Assembly: GCF_000340215.1 (NCBI RefSeq) | Contig: NW_006921536.1 | Span: 2,643,016 to 2,707,015 of the forward strand | DNA from: Pseudocercospora fijiensis CIRAD86 | Lineage: Eukaryota > Ascomycota > Dothideomycetes > Mycosphaerellales > Mycosphaerellaceae | DNA length: 64,000 bases | Direction: 5' to 3' | Shown here: positions 11,218 through 21,473 of the stretch, one piece after another | Layout: each line of letters begins with the position of its first letter | Numbering within the stretch: position 1 is the stretch's first letter | The notes under the pieces: model-generated | What the model was told of the DNA's origin: nothing | Seen by the model: the letters and a program-made list of their open reading frames with translations, nothing else | Database searches by the model: none | Position numbers and translations under genes: made by a program

Positions 11218-13470
11218 CTAAATACCTAGACTGCTCTGTCCGTAGGCTACTCTCGAAGCAAAGCTCGAAATGAGTACTTCTGTTCGTAGACTCGTAGTAG
11301 GTAAGCTATTCTATAGCTTACTTTAAGACAGCTTAGGACTTATATCTCTTATCGATTCTTATACTAAATACCTAGACTACTCCGTCCGTAGGTATACTCT
11401 AAAGCAAAGCTTAAGATAAGTACTTCTACCCAAGTTCGTAGTAGGTGAACTATTCTGTAGCTTACTTTAAGATAGCTTAAGACTTGCATCTCTTTTTAAT
11501 TCTTATACTATATACCTAGGAAGCTTCTACTTAGGCATTTCCTTAGGATAAAGTAAGAAATAGACAGAAATAAGGCTTTTATCTATAGAAAGTAAGCTGT
11601 ATCGTAGCTTGCTTTAAGATAGCTTACGAGTTATAGCTTTAATATAGTATTATAGTAGATACCTAGTAGGCTTAGTATAGAGCGATCTATTAGAGATCAA
11701 TAAGTAAATTTATATTAAAACAAGATTTTTATTACTAAAAGGAAAGCTCCTAGTATATATATAATATTATATATATACCCTTTCTAAATTAATAAGGAGG
11801 GCTAAATTGTTTTATAAAATAGAACTTTCGTATAGTATAACTTAGATAGATAGCTTACTTATCTAGTCGCTTATAATTCTATCCTCGATTCCTACTTATA
11901 CTTAATACCCTAACTGCTTCGTACTTATATATCCTTCCGAAATAAACAGGCTTTATTAGCATTTTGTAAGTTGTCTGCTAGCTTACTTGTACAGTCGCTT
12001 AAAATTCTATACTCGATTCCTGCCTACCCCCTAATACCCTAACTGCTTCGTACTTACATATCCCCTCGAAATAAATAGAGGGTTTTCGTATTTTGTAAGT
12101 TGTCTGCTAGCTCGCTTATATGCTCGCTTAGAGATTCTATCCCTAATATATGCCTATACTAGACACCCTAACCGCTTCGCACTTATATATCCCCTCGAAA
12201 TAAATAGGGGGTTTTCGTATTTTGTAAGTTGTCTGCTAGCTCGCTTGTGTGCTCGCTTAGAGATTCTATCCCTAATATATGCCTATACTAGACACCCTAA
12301 CCGCTTCGCACCTATATATCCTTTCGAAATAAATAGGCAGAGTCGATTAGAATAAGTAAGTTGTCTACTATCTCGCCTGTCCGCTTACTTAGAAATTCTA
12401 TCCTTAATACACACTTATACGGGATACCCTAACTGCTTCGTACTTATACATCCTTTCGAAATGAATAGGCAGAGTCGATTAGAACAAGTGAGTTATCTAC
12501 TATCTCGCCTGTCCGCTTACTCAGAAATTCCATTCTTAATATACACTTATACGGGATACCCTAACTGCTTCGTACTTATACATCCTTTCGAAATGAATAG
12601 GCAGAGTCGATCAAAACAAGTGAGTTGTCTACCAGCTCGCTTGTCTAGTCGCTCAGAATTCTACCCTCAACATATACTTGCGCTGCACACCCTAGCTGCT
12701 TCGTGCATTACATCCGTTCGAAATCAACAGGCAGAGTCGATCAAAACAAGTGAGTTTTCCCCATCCTACTTGTTTGGTCGCTCCGAGATTCCATCCCGAA
12801 CACATACTCGTGTTGAATACCCTAACTCCTCCGTGCATTGCATCCTTTCGAAATCGATAGGAAGAAGTGTGTTTAAACGGGACTTTTGTTTGTATTTTGT
12901 GAGTTCTCTCTATCTCACTTGTCTACTCGCTCTGAAATTCCATCCTTAATATACACTAATGCTCGACCCCCCGACTGCTTCGTCTATTGCATCCTTTCGA
13001 AATCAATGGGAAGAAGTGTATCAAAACGAGACTTTTCTTCGCATTTTGTGAATTCTCTCTATCTTACTTGTCTACTCGCTCTGAAATTCCATCCTCAATA
13101 CGCACTTATGCTAGAAACCTTGACTGCTTCGTGCATTACATCCTGTCGAGATCAACGGGAAGAAGTGCATCAAAACAAGACTTTCATTCGTATTTCGTAA
13201 GTTGTCTCTCTCTCACTTGTCTGCTCGCTCAGAAATCCCATCCTCAATACATGCTTATACCGGAAACCTTGACTGCTTCGTACATTACATCCTGTCGAGA
13301 TGAATGGGAAGAAGTGTATTAGATCAAGACTTTTATTGGTATGTTGTGAGCTGTCTACAAGCTCACTCGTCTAGTCGCTCAGGATTTCCATCCTGAATTC
13401 ATGCTTATGCTGGAAACCCGATATGCTTTGTGCATAGGCATCCTCTGGAAACAAATCGCTTTTGATCCTC
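11029..13470. repeat. satellite-like tandem array with a RIP gradient
   Basis: The anchor CTGCTTCG and its variants recur at about 11912, 12041, 12170, 12299, 12431, 12563, 12694, 12824, 12973, 13122, 13271 and 13421. The unit is 129-132 bp in the first eight steps and 149-150 bp in the last four. The longer units gain length around the phrase ATTTTGTGA. Units near element 1 lack CpA/TpG, while those near 13400 have normal amounts. A (CT)n-(TA)n tract lies at about 11180-11215. Open frames crossing 12461-13322 are repeat read-through, not genes. The array stops about 35 bp before the stop codon of the next gene. Confidence 0.85.
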
Positions 13471-13504
13471 CACTCTCCATCCTCTACTCCTGAATTTCTC
13501 CGAG

Positions 13505-14471
13505 TTACTCCTCCATCGCATTTTCCCTGTCCTCCGCATCCTTGATAGCCTTCCGCAATTCCTCATTTCCCGGCTCCGACAGATCCTGCATAAAAGCCTC
13601 GAATTCCTCCTCGGAGTCAGGTTCCTCGTACCCCTCGAGCTCCTTCGGGTAGGCATCGTTCTCCATTTGAAGGAAGCTAGTCCACATCTCGAGCTTCTTC
13701 TGGTTTTGTCGCCCGTTCTCGATCTCGTCGCCGTAGTCCTCCTCGAGTTTAGCCTCGGCAGCATTCATATTGGATAGGTCTTGCTGAGCCTATACAGTGT
13801 TAGCTTTACTCAAAGTCGAGGGAAAAAACGGGGGATTATCTTACCTCTGCCAGCTCAGCCCTAAGCTCCGGGATTCGAGTAGCGAGACGAGTACGCTCGA
13901 GGTCCCAAACTCCCTTCTGAGCCTGCTGATGTGCGTACCACATGCGGCTCCTCTCAGTTTCCTTCGCGAAAGTGTCGATCAGAAAGCCGAAACGATTCCA
14001 GCGTACACCGCGCTCCTTCTCGCGAAGGTGGGCAGTAGCCGGGTCCGCAGCTCGAGAGCGCTGATCGCGACGACAGCTTCGAGGATTCGGCATATTGAAT
14101 ACCGATTGCACGATTGGGAGACCGACCTTCTTGCGATCGTACTTACGAACCTCGACCTCGGACTCGGGCTCTGGAGATGCGGGACGTGCAGTTGGGATAG
14201 GGCGGTAGCCAGCACCGTGGGCTACAGTATGGAACTGTAGTCGGTGATGGTCTGAGGCAGTACCTCCGGTACTACCCTCGATCCCAGAATGAGCAGAGAA
14301 GGCAAATGGGTTACCGTCGAAGTCCTCCTGCTCGAGGGCGTTCTCCTCATCTTCGCGGCCGTAGTGCTCTAACTCGACATCGGCCTTGTGACGACCATCA
14401 GACACGAACAAAGCGTCGGGATCTGGAGTGTAGCTGTCGCGCATAGTCGGGTCGAGGTTGTAGGAAGACAT
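13505..14471 (-). CDS. hypothetical protein, two exons
   Basis: I do not recognise this 303-residue protein. Exon 1 is 14471-13845 (209 codons, phase 0) and exon 2 is 13789-13505, ending in TAA. The 55-bp intron 13790-13844 has a GTAAGA donor and a TATAG acceptor and rejoins the frame exactly. The N-terminal half is polar and probably disordered, with acidic stretches. A basic/aromatic segment at about residues 165-190 (with WNRFGFLIDTFAKE) may be structured. The C-terminal 100 residues are rich in Glu/Lys/Asp and look like coiled coil ending in a highly acidic tail. Codon use is normal with no RIP stops. It is the first intact gene to the right of the tandem array, and its 3' end almost touches the last repeat unit. 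Confidence 0.75.
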
Positions 14472-17190
14472 CTTATGTGTATGTGTCTCTACAATGGTGT
14501 TGCTGTAGTGCTACCCTTGTGTAGAGGGTGTGGTGGTGTGGTGGTGGTGTATGTTTGTGGAAGAAGAAAGCAAAGCTGGAGAGCTCAAGAAATAGGTCCA
14601 GAATTAGACTTTAGGCAGCGACATGTAAGTGAGTGCGCCAAATCGAGTCACCGGTTTGAGTTGAGCTCAGTTTCAGACTAGCTTGTGACACTGGCTTGTG
14701 ACATTGGCTTCTGACATTGGCTTGTGAAGGCTTGGCAGACTGCGACAGCGATCCAGGGTCTACGCGCTGCCGAGACTCGACAGCATCGGCGGCGACAATA
14801 TCGGAATATTGTGGTGGTGGCGGCGTGCGGCATGCGGCAATAAGGATTATGGAGATCGGTCAGCAACGGCAGTATGGACGGCAGCGGTGGTGATGGCGAC
14901 GACATTCCATGGAAGGGTGGACTACTTACACAACAAGCTGCGCGAACAACAAAAGGCTCCAGGCGCCGCCAACAGGCGAACGACTGATGCCCTCCTCTTT
15001 CTGACACTGGAGCCGGTGCCCTTTTATTTTTTTTTTCTGGAGTTCCTGCCGACCCTGTCGGACTCACGACCTCGTTTCTCTGCGCTGCATGTTTTTCTGT
15101 GCCTCTTTCTGACGACGATCTGGTTTTGTGGGTTCTTGCCTCCGCGCTTTTTCAGGCTGCTGTTTGCCTTTGCTCTTGTGGCTTCTTGCACCGTTCGTTG
15201 GGGCGGTCTTGTACCCGGTCTTCGGTACTGTTTTTGTGGCTTCTTCGGTTGGTGACCACGCCGCCAAAGACAGGTTGAGCTGCATGGCTAGGGGGAGCGT
15301 GGTGTAGTGTGGTCGGGGGTTGTGGGCTTACGGCCATCGGTGTCATTGTGAGATGGCGGCTGTCGTCGACACAGCACTCGAGAGTGAACAGCGATATGCC
15401 TAGTCTAAGGGCGCGGTTTCGGGTCGGCGTCAGGCAATCGAGGAAAGCCGTCAGCGTCGCCTCACTCTAGACACCGTCACCTTCTGGCGTGGGTGCCGTC
15501 ATTAGGATCAGATGCCTCCCGCTCGGTCAGTCTTGCCACATTGCACTGTGCCAGGTGTAGAGGTAACAGCGGTGAAGCTTGTTGAGAAGCTGCGAACGAA
15601 GGAGAAGCTCGAGTGCTGAAAGAGCAGCTGAAAGTTGGTGGAAAGTCGAAGTTTGGAGGGCGGGCGGAAAACTGTTTTATAGGCAAGCAACCGGGAGCGA
15701 CCGCTCTCTAATCACAAACCAATTTTTTCGACTTCGTTGCCGTGTGTGACGAAGCGGACGTCATCGTTGTGATGCCAGGCAACAGACTGGTCCGGGCTTG
15801 AAGGCGAACACGATTGCTATGCCATGGCTACGCTCGTAAGAGTCCTCAGCATGGATCGTATCAGCCCAGCCCAGCTATTGTAATCACTGCATGGAGATGG
15901 CACACAGACGATGGCAGTAGCAGCGCGACGGCAGGTATTGAGTTTTCCCATCTGCTCCACCGGAAGTGCTCGAGCCTCAGGAGTCAGAGAGAAGCACGCA
16001 AGATGTGCACGAAGAAAGCCGCGACTTCTGTAGGGCTCTTCCACCGACACAGCGGCGACTCGATATGCTACGATGGCAGGCGATCGGTCTGGAATGGTCG
16101 ATGACCAGGACAATGCCGTGAGATGTCGACTGTCATTACGGCCAGCACTGGCGAGCACGGCCAGGCGCCAGCATCGAGGGTATGGCCAGAGTCAGGCACT
16201 GCTTTCCAACGCTGGTGCGAAGACGAGTCTGATATTCTCCCAGCTCGCAGCTCCATAAGTCTTATATGCCCGGCAACTGAGCCGATCTCTCGGAAGCAAA
16301 GATATGTGTCTCACACGCACATACGGGTGTCTTCTTCGCCAGCAACGCACAGCTCTTCTCTAGGTCTCTCGATTCTACCATTCTCTTGCTGGTCTTTCTC
16401 GTCGACTGTCTACTGCACCCTCATCGCTCAGCACCCAAGTCTCAATGCCGCTCGTAAAGACAATCGTGCTTGCCGTCGTGCTCTGGTCTTGACTGCGATG
16501 AGCTTCCCATGGCTGGCCGCAAATCCCTTATTCTGTTGAGTCGTCTGCGACTCGTGAATCTTTCGTCCATGGACGGAGAGCAGGCGCTACCATTATCAAT
16601 CAATTCGAGCGCTCAAGTGCTCGCAAACATCGAGGCTCCGGCGCTGTAAGATGCTCGCAGACCAATATGAAAGTACTCGTGCTTTGCCAGCCACGTAGAA
16701 CATCCGCGGCCGACTTTCTACGACGCGAGAAGTACCAGCTGGATCTCACAGTATAATGCGACCTCAATGCTGTCTTCCTACAACCTGCGGCGTCGGCGTG
16801 AAGTGCTTGGAGCAGGAAGGCGCGCTCGACATGAAGTGAAGTCGGCGCCGCCCACGCCAAGCAATCACACCCAGCCTCCGACCACACTTCCTCCTCTTTT
16901 CAGGCACCGGGACACTTCTCATGCACGACATGCAGCTCTTGCGCGCAGGACTGTCTGCGCCGCCTTTCTCATGCACTGCGCTGCTCCACTCGCGCAACCG
17001 AGGCAAGCGAAGCGGGCTCCTCTATTAGTTCTAGACGCAAGCCAACATGGCTAGTCTACATGAACAGTCATCAGGTGTCACAAGGTGTCTTTATCTTCTG
17101 CTTTCCTCTTACCCTGTTCATTGAACCTCCGCATCCCGCTTCTGGCCATGCTCAGTAAGGTCGCCTGGTCGTGCCATCGACTAACACGCC
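14472..17190. other. gene-free or unresolved 2.7-kb intergenic region
   Basis: It lies between divergently transcribed genes (13505-14471 minus and 17191-18888 plus), so it should hold both promoters. Overlapping frames occur in every phase and none shows a domain or clean splice structure. A Lys/Arg/Gln-rich minus-strand frame at 15285-15064 could be a small exon, but I cannot support it. GTGGTGGT-rich sequence lies at 14526-14550. Confidence 0.5.
14681..14728. repeat. 13-bp minisatellite, 3-4 copies
   Basis: The unit GCTTGTGACATTG and one-base variants are repeated in tandem about 210 bp upstream of the start codon of the minus-strand gene. Confidence 0.8.
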
Positions 17191-18888
17191 ATGTGGCTCC
17201 TTGATGTCAAGAATCGAGACTTAGTAGAGTTCGAGGATGAGCCAAAGATCTATGGACGCTATGCGATACTCAGCCATGTGTGGGAAGACGAAGAGGTCAC
17301 ATTCCAAGACATCCGCAATGGATCTGCTCTCTCGAAGCGCGGTTACGCCAAGATAGATTCGGCTTGCAAGCAGGCTCTCGCGGAGAAGCTGGACTACTGC
17401 TGGATCGACACATGCTGTATTGACAAGACCAGCAGTGCTGAATTGAGTCAGGCAATTAACAGTATGTACCGATGGTACTACGAGGCTAAAGTCTGCTATG
17501 CCTACCTATCCGACGTACCCAAGGTGGACTTTGCGAAGTCGAAGTGGTTTACTCGCGGGTGGACATTGCAAGAACTTATCGCTCCCGGCTATCTGGAGTT
17601 CTACGATGATACTTGGAGCAGGATTGGCACAAAGTTCGAGAAGCTTCCTGAGCTGGGTGCGATCACACGAATCGATGTTGAGGTTCTAAAAGACCGCACG
17701 AAGCTCCAGACCAAAAGCGTTGCGTCTCGAATGGCATGGGCCTCGGGTCGACAAACAGCTAGGATCGAAGATGTCGCCTATTCACTCATGGGTATCTTCG
17801 ACGTCAACATGCCAATGATTTATGGGGAAGGCCCGAAAGCTTTCGCACGTCTGCAAGAAGAGATCATCAAGACCTACGAAGACCCTTCGATATTTGCTTG
17901 GCAAGCGTGGGAGCAATCTCAAGCTTCTATGCTTCTCTCACCATCACCATTCGGCTTTCGAAATGCTCACGATATTTTGTCATGGTCCTTCGATTGGCTC
18001 GATGATTCATTCTCGTTACACAATAAAGGCCTTCGCATCCGTCTCCCGGCAATTGAGAATGAGGAGGATCCTATGCTCCTCACCGCCATCCTGAACTGTC
18101 GCTTCTCGAGCAGTACCATGCGGCAGATCGCCATTCTACTCCGTCGCCATCCGCCAGGCATGATTGTGCCTCGTCGGGAAATGACAAATGTGGTATGCGA
18201 GATGGCTCCAGTTCGAAATTCCGAGGGAACATTCACAGCTTTCAAGAATCTGGACCGAAAGTTCTTGCCAGGCGCCAAATGGCTGGATCTCATGATCCTT
18301 AAGTTTCCGAGTAACCCCGACAACTCTGCTCCCGCAGACCTCTGGACACAAAAGATCAAAGTCCAAAATTCCGTCAATCAACTCCATCTTTTGCACGACG
18401 AGGCCTTTCCTAGCGAGGCGTGGGACCCAAACGACTGTTGCATGACACTCATGATCACCGGAAGCCACGAGAACGATCGAGGCTATATCGTCCTCGCCGA
18501 CCCGGACAGCGGCAAGAAGCGATTCATTTTGATTTTTGGGCAGGAGATACATCGTTCCGGCAGAGCGGAGCCGAGAGTCTGGCTCTCAAAGTACTCTGCT
18601 CTGCCAGATTCTTCACGAGCGATATACTCTGCGCTCGGCCAAGTGAGACCGCAGCAAAGTGCTCGGATCAAGTTTGACAAGGGCGTTTTGGAGCTGGTCG
18701 CAAAGGTTGATCGAGTCTTGGCGCTTGATGGAGATGCTGAATGGCGAGTGCACCTACAGCTGGAGCATTATTCGATGAATGGTCTCATCGGCAAGGCTAA
18801 AAGTTTCGGGCATGCGGGTACCAAGGGTGGAGCTGAAAGAGAGAAAGAGAAGATTTTCAGGAGCTCGACTTGGAAGTCTGTCTTCTGA
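17191..18888 (+). CDS. HET-domain (heterokaryon incompatibility) protein
   Basis: A single-exon protein of 565 residues. The HET domain fills about residues 24-214. The first conserved block is YAILSHVW at 24-31, the second DYCWIDTCCIDK at 68-79, and the third WFTRGWTLQELIAP at 119-132, followed by RIEDVAYSLMGIFDV from 191 and MIYGEG ending at 214. The rest (215-565) has no NACHT, ankyrin or WD40 repeats that I can see, so this is the short HET type and not a HET-E/HET-D architecture. HET proteins act in non-self recognition between fungal individuals and can trigger cell death; the role of this one is unknown. The start ATG follows an upstream non-coding stretch and the frame is intact, with no RIP stops. 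It stands alone on the plus strand inside the gene island. Confidence 0.9.
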   Translation: MWLLDVKNRDLVEFEDEPKIYGRYAILSHVWEDEEVTFQDIRNGSALSKRGYAKIDSACKQALAEKLDYCWIDTCCIDKTSSAELSQAINSMYRWYYEAKVCYAYLSDVPKVDFAKSKWFTRGWTLQELIAPGYLEFYDDTWSRIGTKFEKLPELGAITRIDVEVLKDRTKLQTKSVASRMAWASGRQTARIEDVAYSLMGIFDVNMPMIYGEGPKAFARLQEEIIKTYEDPSIFAWQAWEQSQASMLLSPSPFGFRNAHDILSWSFDWLDDSFSLHNKGLRIRLPAIENEEDPMLLTAILNCRFSSSTMRQIAILLRRHPPGMIVPRREMTNVVCEMAPVRNSEGTFTAFKNLDRKFLPGAKWLDLMILKFPSNPDNSAPADLWTQKIKVQNSVNQLHLLHDEAFPSEAWDPNDCCMTLMITGSHENDRGYIVLADPDSGKKRFILIFGQEIHRSGRAEPRVWLSKYSALPDSSRAIYSALGQVRPQQSARIKFDKGVLELVAKVDRVLALDGDAEWRVHLQLEHYSMNGLIGKAKSFGHAGTKGGAEREKEKIFRSSTWKSVF

Positions 18889-20290
18889 GAAAATCTTGAA
18901 GCATGTGCGACGTTCTACCACCTTTTCGTGGTTGACCACGGCTTGGTTTAGGTCAATCCTCATTTTTCGGCGAATAAGTTCGCAGCAATCAGCCCCAACA
19001 CATTCTTGTACATAAGCTTGCAATGAAGTGCATCTCTAATTGCATATGCCCACTCATGGCATGTGAATCTTGACGACTAAGCATTTGTGACATTTATCTC
19101 AGTCACAAGCTGGTCGAAATGCATTCATTCTCGGTTACAGGCACTTTGTCGAAGCCCATATATATGTCAGGGGGGGACTAGAGACAAGCTGCCAGACACT
19201 GCTCCTCCCCCTCTCATACTAGCAGATGGAGAAGTAGGCACAGGAGGCACTGTCATCGGAAGCACACGTCCGAGTCTGGAGGATATGGATTCCAGAAAAC
19301 TCAATTGGAATCATGAGGTTGAACCACGAAGATCTGGGTCTCAGCAGATGAAGTACGAGCGAAAATCACGCTTAAAAGTCCTGGATGTGCGCGGAGACCG
19401 TTGGACAGCTCGTCGCAATGGAAGGAGATCAGAGGGCAAGGCACAGCGCACGGTGATTCGGGCGCGGCGCGCCCTATGAGATAGACGTCGTCATGTACTG
19501 CTCTACCGGTATCAAGTTCAGATTTGATCTCGGAACAGTCGGCAAGACTCAGGGCATGCTTCTACCGTTTGATCGGCAGCATCATGACCCGGGCAAGCTC
19601 CCGACAACGTTACCGATCACGACGCTCCATCAACGCCGTTGCAAGAACTCGCCAAGGAACGGACAAACAGACGATCACCCCAAGTAAAGGCCAAGATGCT
19701 TTACATATCTCAAATGCATCTCCTTAAGCTCAAGCTGCAGAAGTTGCTCAAGGGGCATATTGAAAAGTTGTCGTTTTGCTTCTCTTCTTCCATTCACGCA
19801 CCAGAAGGAAGAATATGTATGCGCGCTGATTCTGCGCCTGCATGCTTGAATAGGATTTTTCAGTTTGGGTATCATACATACTGCCTTCGCAATGCTCCAG
19901 TGCTGCCGGAGTAACCTCGTGGCGTTTTCGGCGAGTGAGATGCTTCTCAGTGCTGATGTGTGCCCACGAATTCGTCCAAACGTCCTTCACAAACTCTTTA
20001 GGCCATCAACGTTCGAAGTCCAAGCGGCTTGGCTGGAGCACTTCCTTCGCCAAGTTCCTGCCTGATCTTCCTGTGTTCGTCTTATGTATAGTGGAGATTC
20101 CCGTATCCCAGAAGTGCTGCGCCTGATCTCATCGTCCGGAGATGTATTGCAGCATGGCGACCAATCCTCGATCTGTGGCAGCAATCTGTGATGCCCATTT
20201 TCCACAAACTCGTCCGTCACACGTTGTGCCCAATGATCTTGCACAGCGAAACCATCATATCCTCAGAATGATCTCAAATCCTTCATCTCC
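18889..20290. other. intergenic, no gene seen
   Basis: 1.4 kb between the 3' ends of the HET gene (+) and TIM22 (-), which converge here. Only short frames without recognisable content. GC-normal and not RIP-mutated. Confidence 0.5.
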
Positions 20291-20921
20291 TCATATAATC
20301 GGATCCGCCGCAACATCATTACTCTCCATCCTCATATACGCATCAATCGCCGCACTGAAAGCCGCAAAACCCGCACACCCGACCGCCATAGCCTGAGGAC
20401 CAGCATTCTTCGCCAGAAACGCCCCCGTCAAGCATCCCGCCGCAACACCATTCCCCATATCATTCTTCGCCCGAAAACCCTCAATACAACACTCCGTGCC
20501 CGCGAAGATCGCTCCAATGTATCCGAAATTCTTGGCCGAAGACCATGAACTCTTTCCCATATCTTTGAAGCCGATCTTGAGTTGTTCGCGCATGGGGATT
20601 GAGGGGATGGCGCCTGTGCCTACGCCGCCGGGTTGGCCTGCGGAGAGGGGCGTGTCGTAGCGCATCGAGGCCATGAAGAGGCCGAAGAGACCGCCGAAGC
20701 CGAAACCCATGCCGCCTGATAGAACGGTTTTCGCGGGGCAGGATTCCATTGCTGATTGCATCTAGAGGTTAAGAAGCGGTGGTTAGTATGGACGGGCTAG
20801 GTCTGGTGGCTTCAGTATTGGGGAGGTGCGCGCATACCAGTTTGATCATTTGTTGTTGCTGCATCATTTCTGGATCCATGTTACCGGCACCTGCGCCTGG
20901 TGGACCGAATGGTGAGCCCAT
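20291..20921 (-). CDS. TIM22: TIM22 mitochondrial inner-membrane carrier translocase subunit
   Basis: Exon 1 is 20921-20838 (28 codons, beginning MGSPFGPPG) and exon 2 is 20761-20291, with a 76-bp intron 20762-20837 (GTATGC donor, CTAG acceptor). The product has 184 residues, the usual Tim22 size. It is the channel-forming core of the TIM22 complex, which inserts carrier proteins and Tim17/22/23 into the mitochondrial inner membrane. It has the Tim17/Tim22/Tim23 fold: glycine-rich hydrophobic segments at about 43-62, 107-125, 132-146 and 151-168. Cys36 (ESC) and Cys119/120 (TECC) match the positions of the conserved disulphide pair of yeast Tim22. The N-terminus is short, Met/Gln-rich and has no cleavable presequence, as in the family. 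Without exon 1 a start at 20761 would give 156 residues; the spliced form fits better. Confidence 0.88.
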
Positions 20922-21473
20922 GATGAGTGTGTTTGTCGAGGATGGCGAGGTAGTCAGAGGTGAAGTTTTGTGAGTGCTGCGATCGACGTCGATGTTTGAA
21001 AGTCCAGATGGAGAAGAGCCCGCAAACTCCGTACCTACCTCCGGAAATCCTTAGGGTAAACTTCACGACAACGTTGCCCTGACATGCTACCGATTTGATG
21101 CAACTGTGCTCGGATCTAGGTGGATCGATTGGCGGGTGCGGTTTGAGAATGAGCGCTGGTCGTGGAGTCCCGGAAGAGACCGAACATGTTTCGAGTTTCC
21201 GAGTGAGCTGGGATTTGTGACAGAGCAAATGCCGTCCCAACACTCATTCATTTGTGGACGCTATCTCCATACCACGTAGGGTTTCATTTCCATCGCAACG
21301 AGCACAGCGAAGACAATCTAAATGGTCCTCATTCATGGCCCTCACGTCTCAATCGCCTGCCCATAACTATATTGAAAGCTAGAATCACGGCCCAAGATCA
21401 AATACATTCATTCCACATGAGTCCCATATCCAATATCTACACGCCAGAAATCAAAGCCCAGTATCCCAGCCAT
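20922..21473. other. TIM22 promoter region and 3' flank of the neighbouring gene
   Basis: 550 bp without a supportable gene. It lies upstream of TIM22 and downstream of the 21474-23141 gene, both on the minus strand. Confidence 0.5.

Noticed and set aside
12461..13322. Overlapping open frames of 100-160 codons
   Set aside because: They are read-through of the 130/150-bp tandem units; the peptide repeats itself and all phases are equally open.
11900..13470. Regular repeats resembling a CRISPR array
   Set aside because: Units are long, contiguous and diverging with no unique spacers, and the genome is fungal.
14809..15285. Possible small gene (plus-strand hydrophobic frame or minus-strand basic frame)
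   Set aside because: The two strands give equally long low-complexity frames from the same biased sequence and no splice sites or domain support either.
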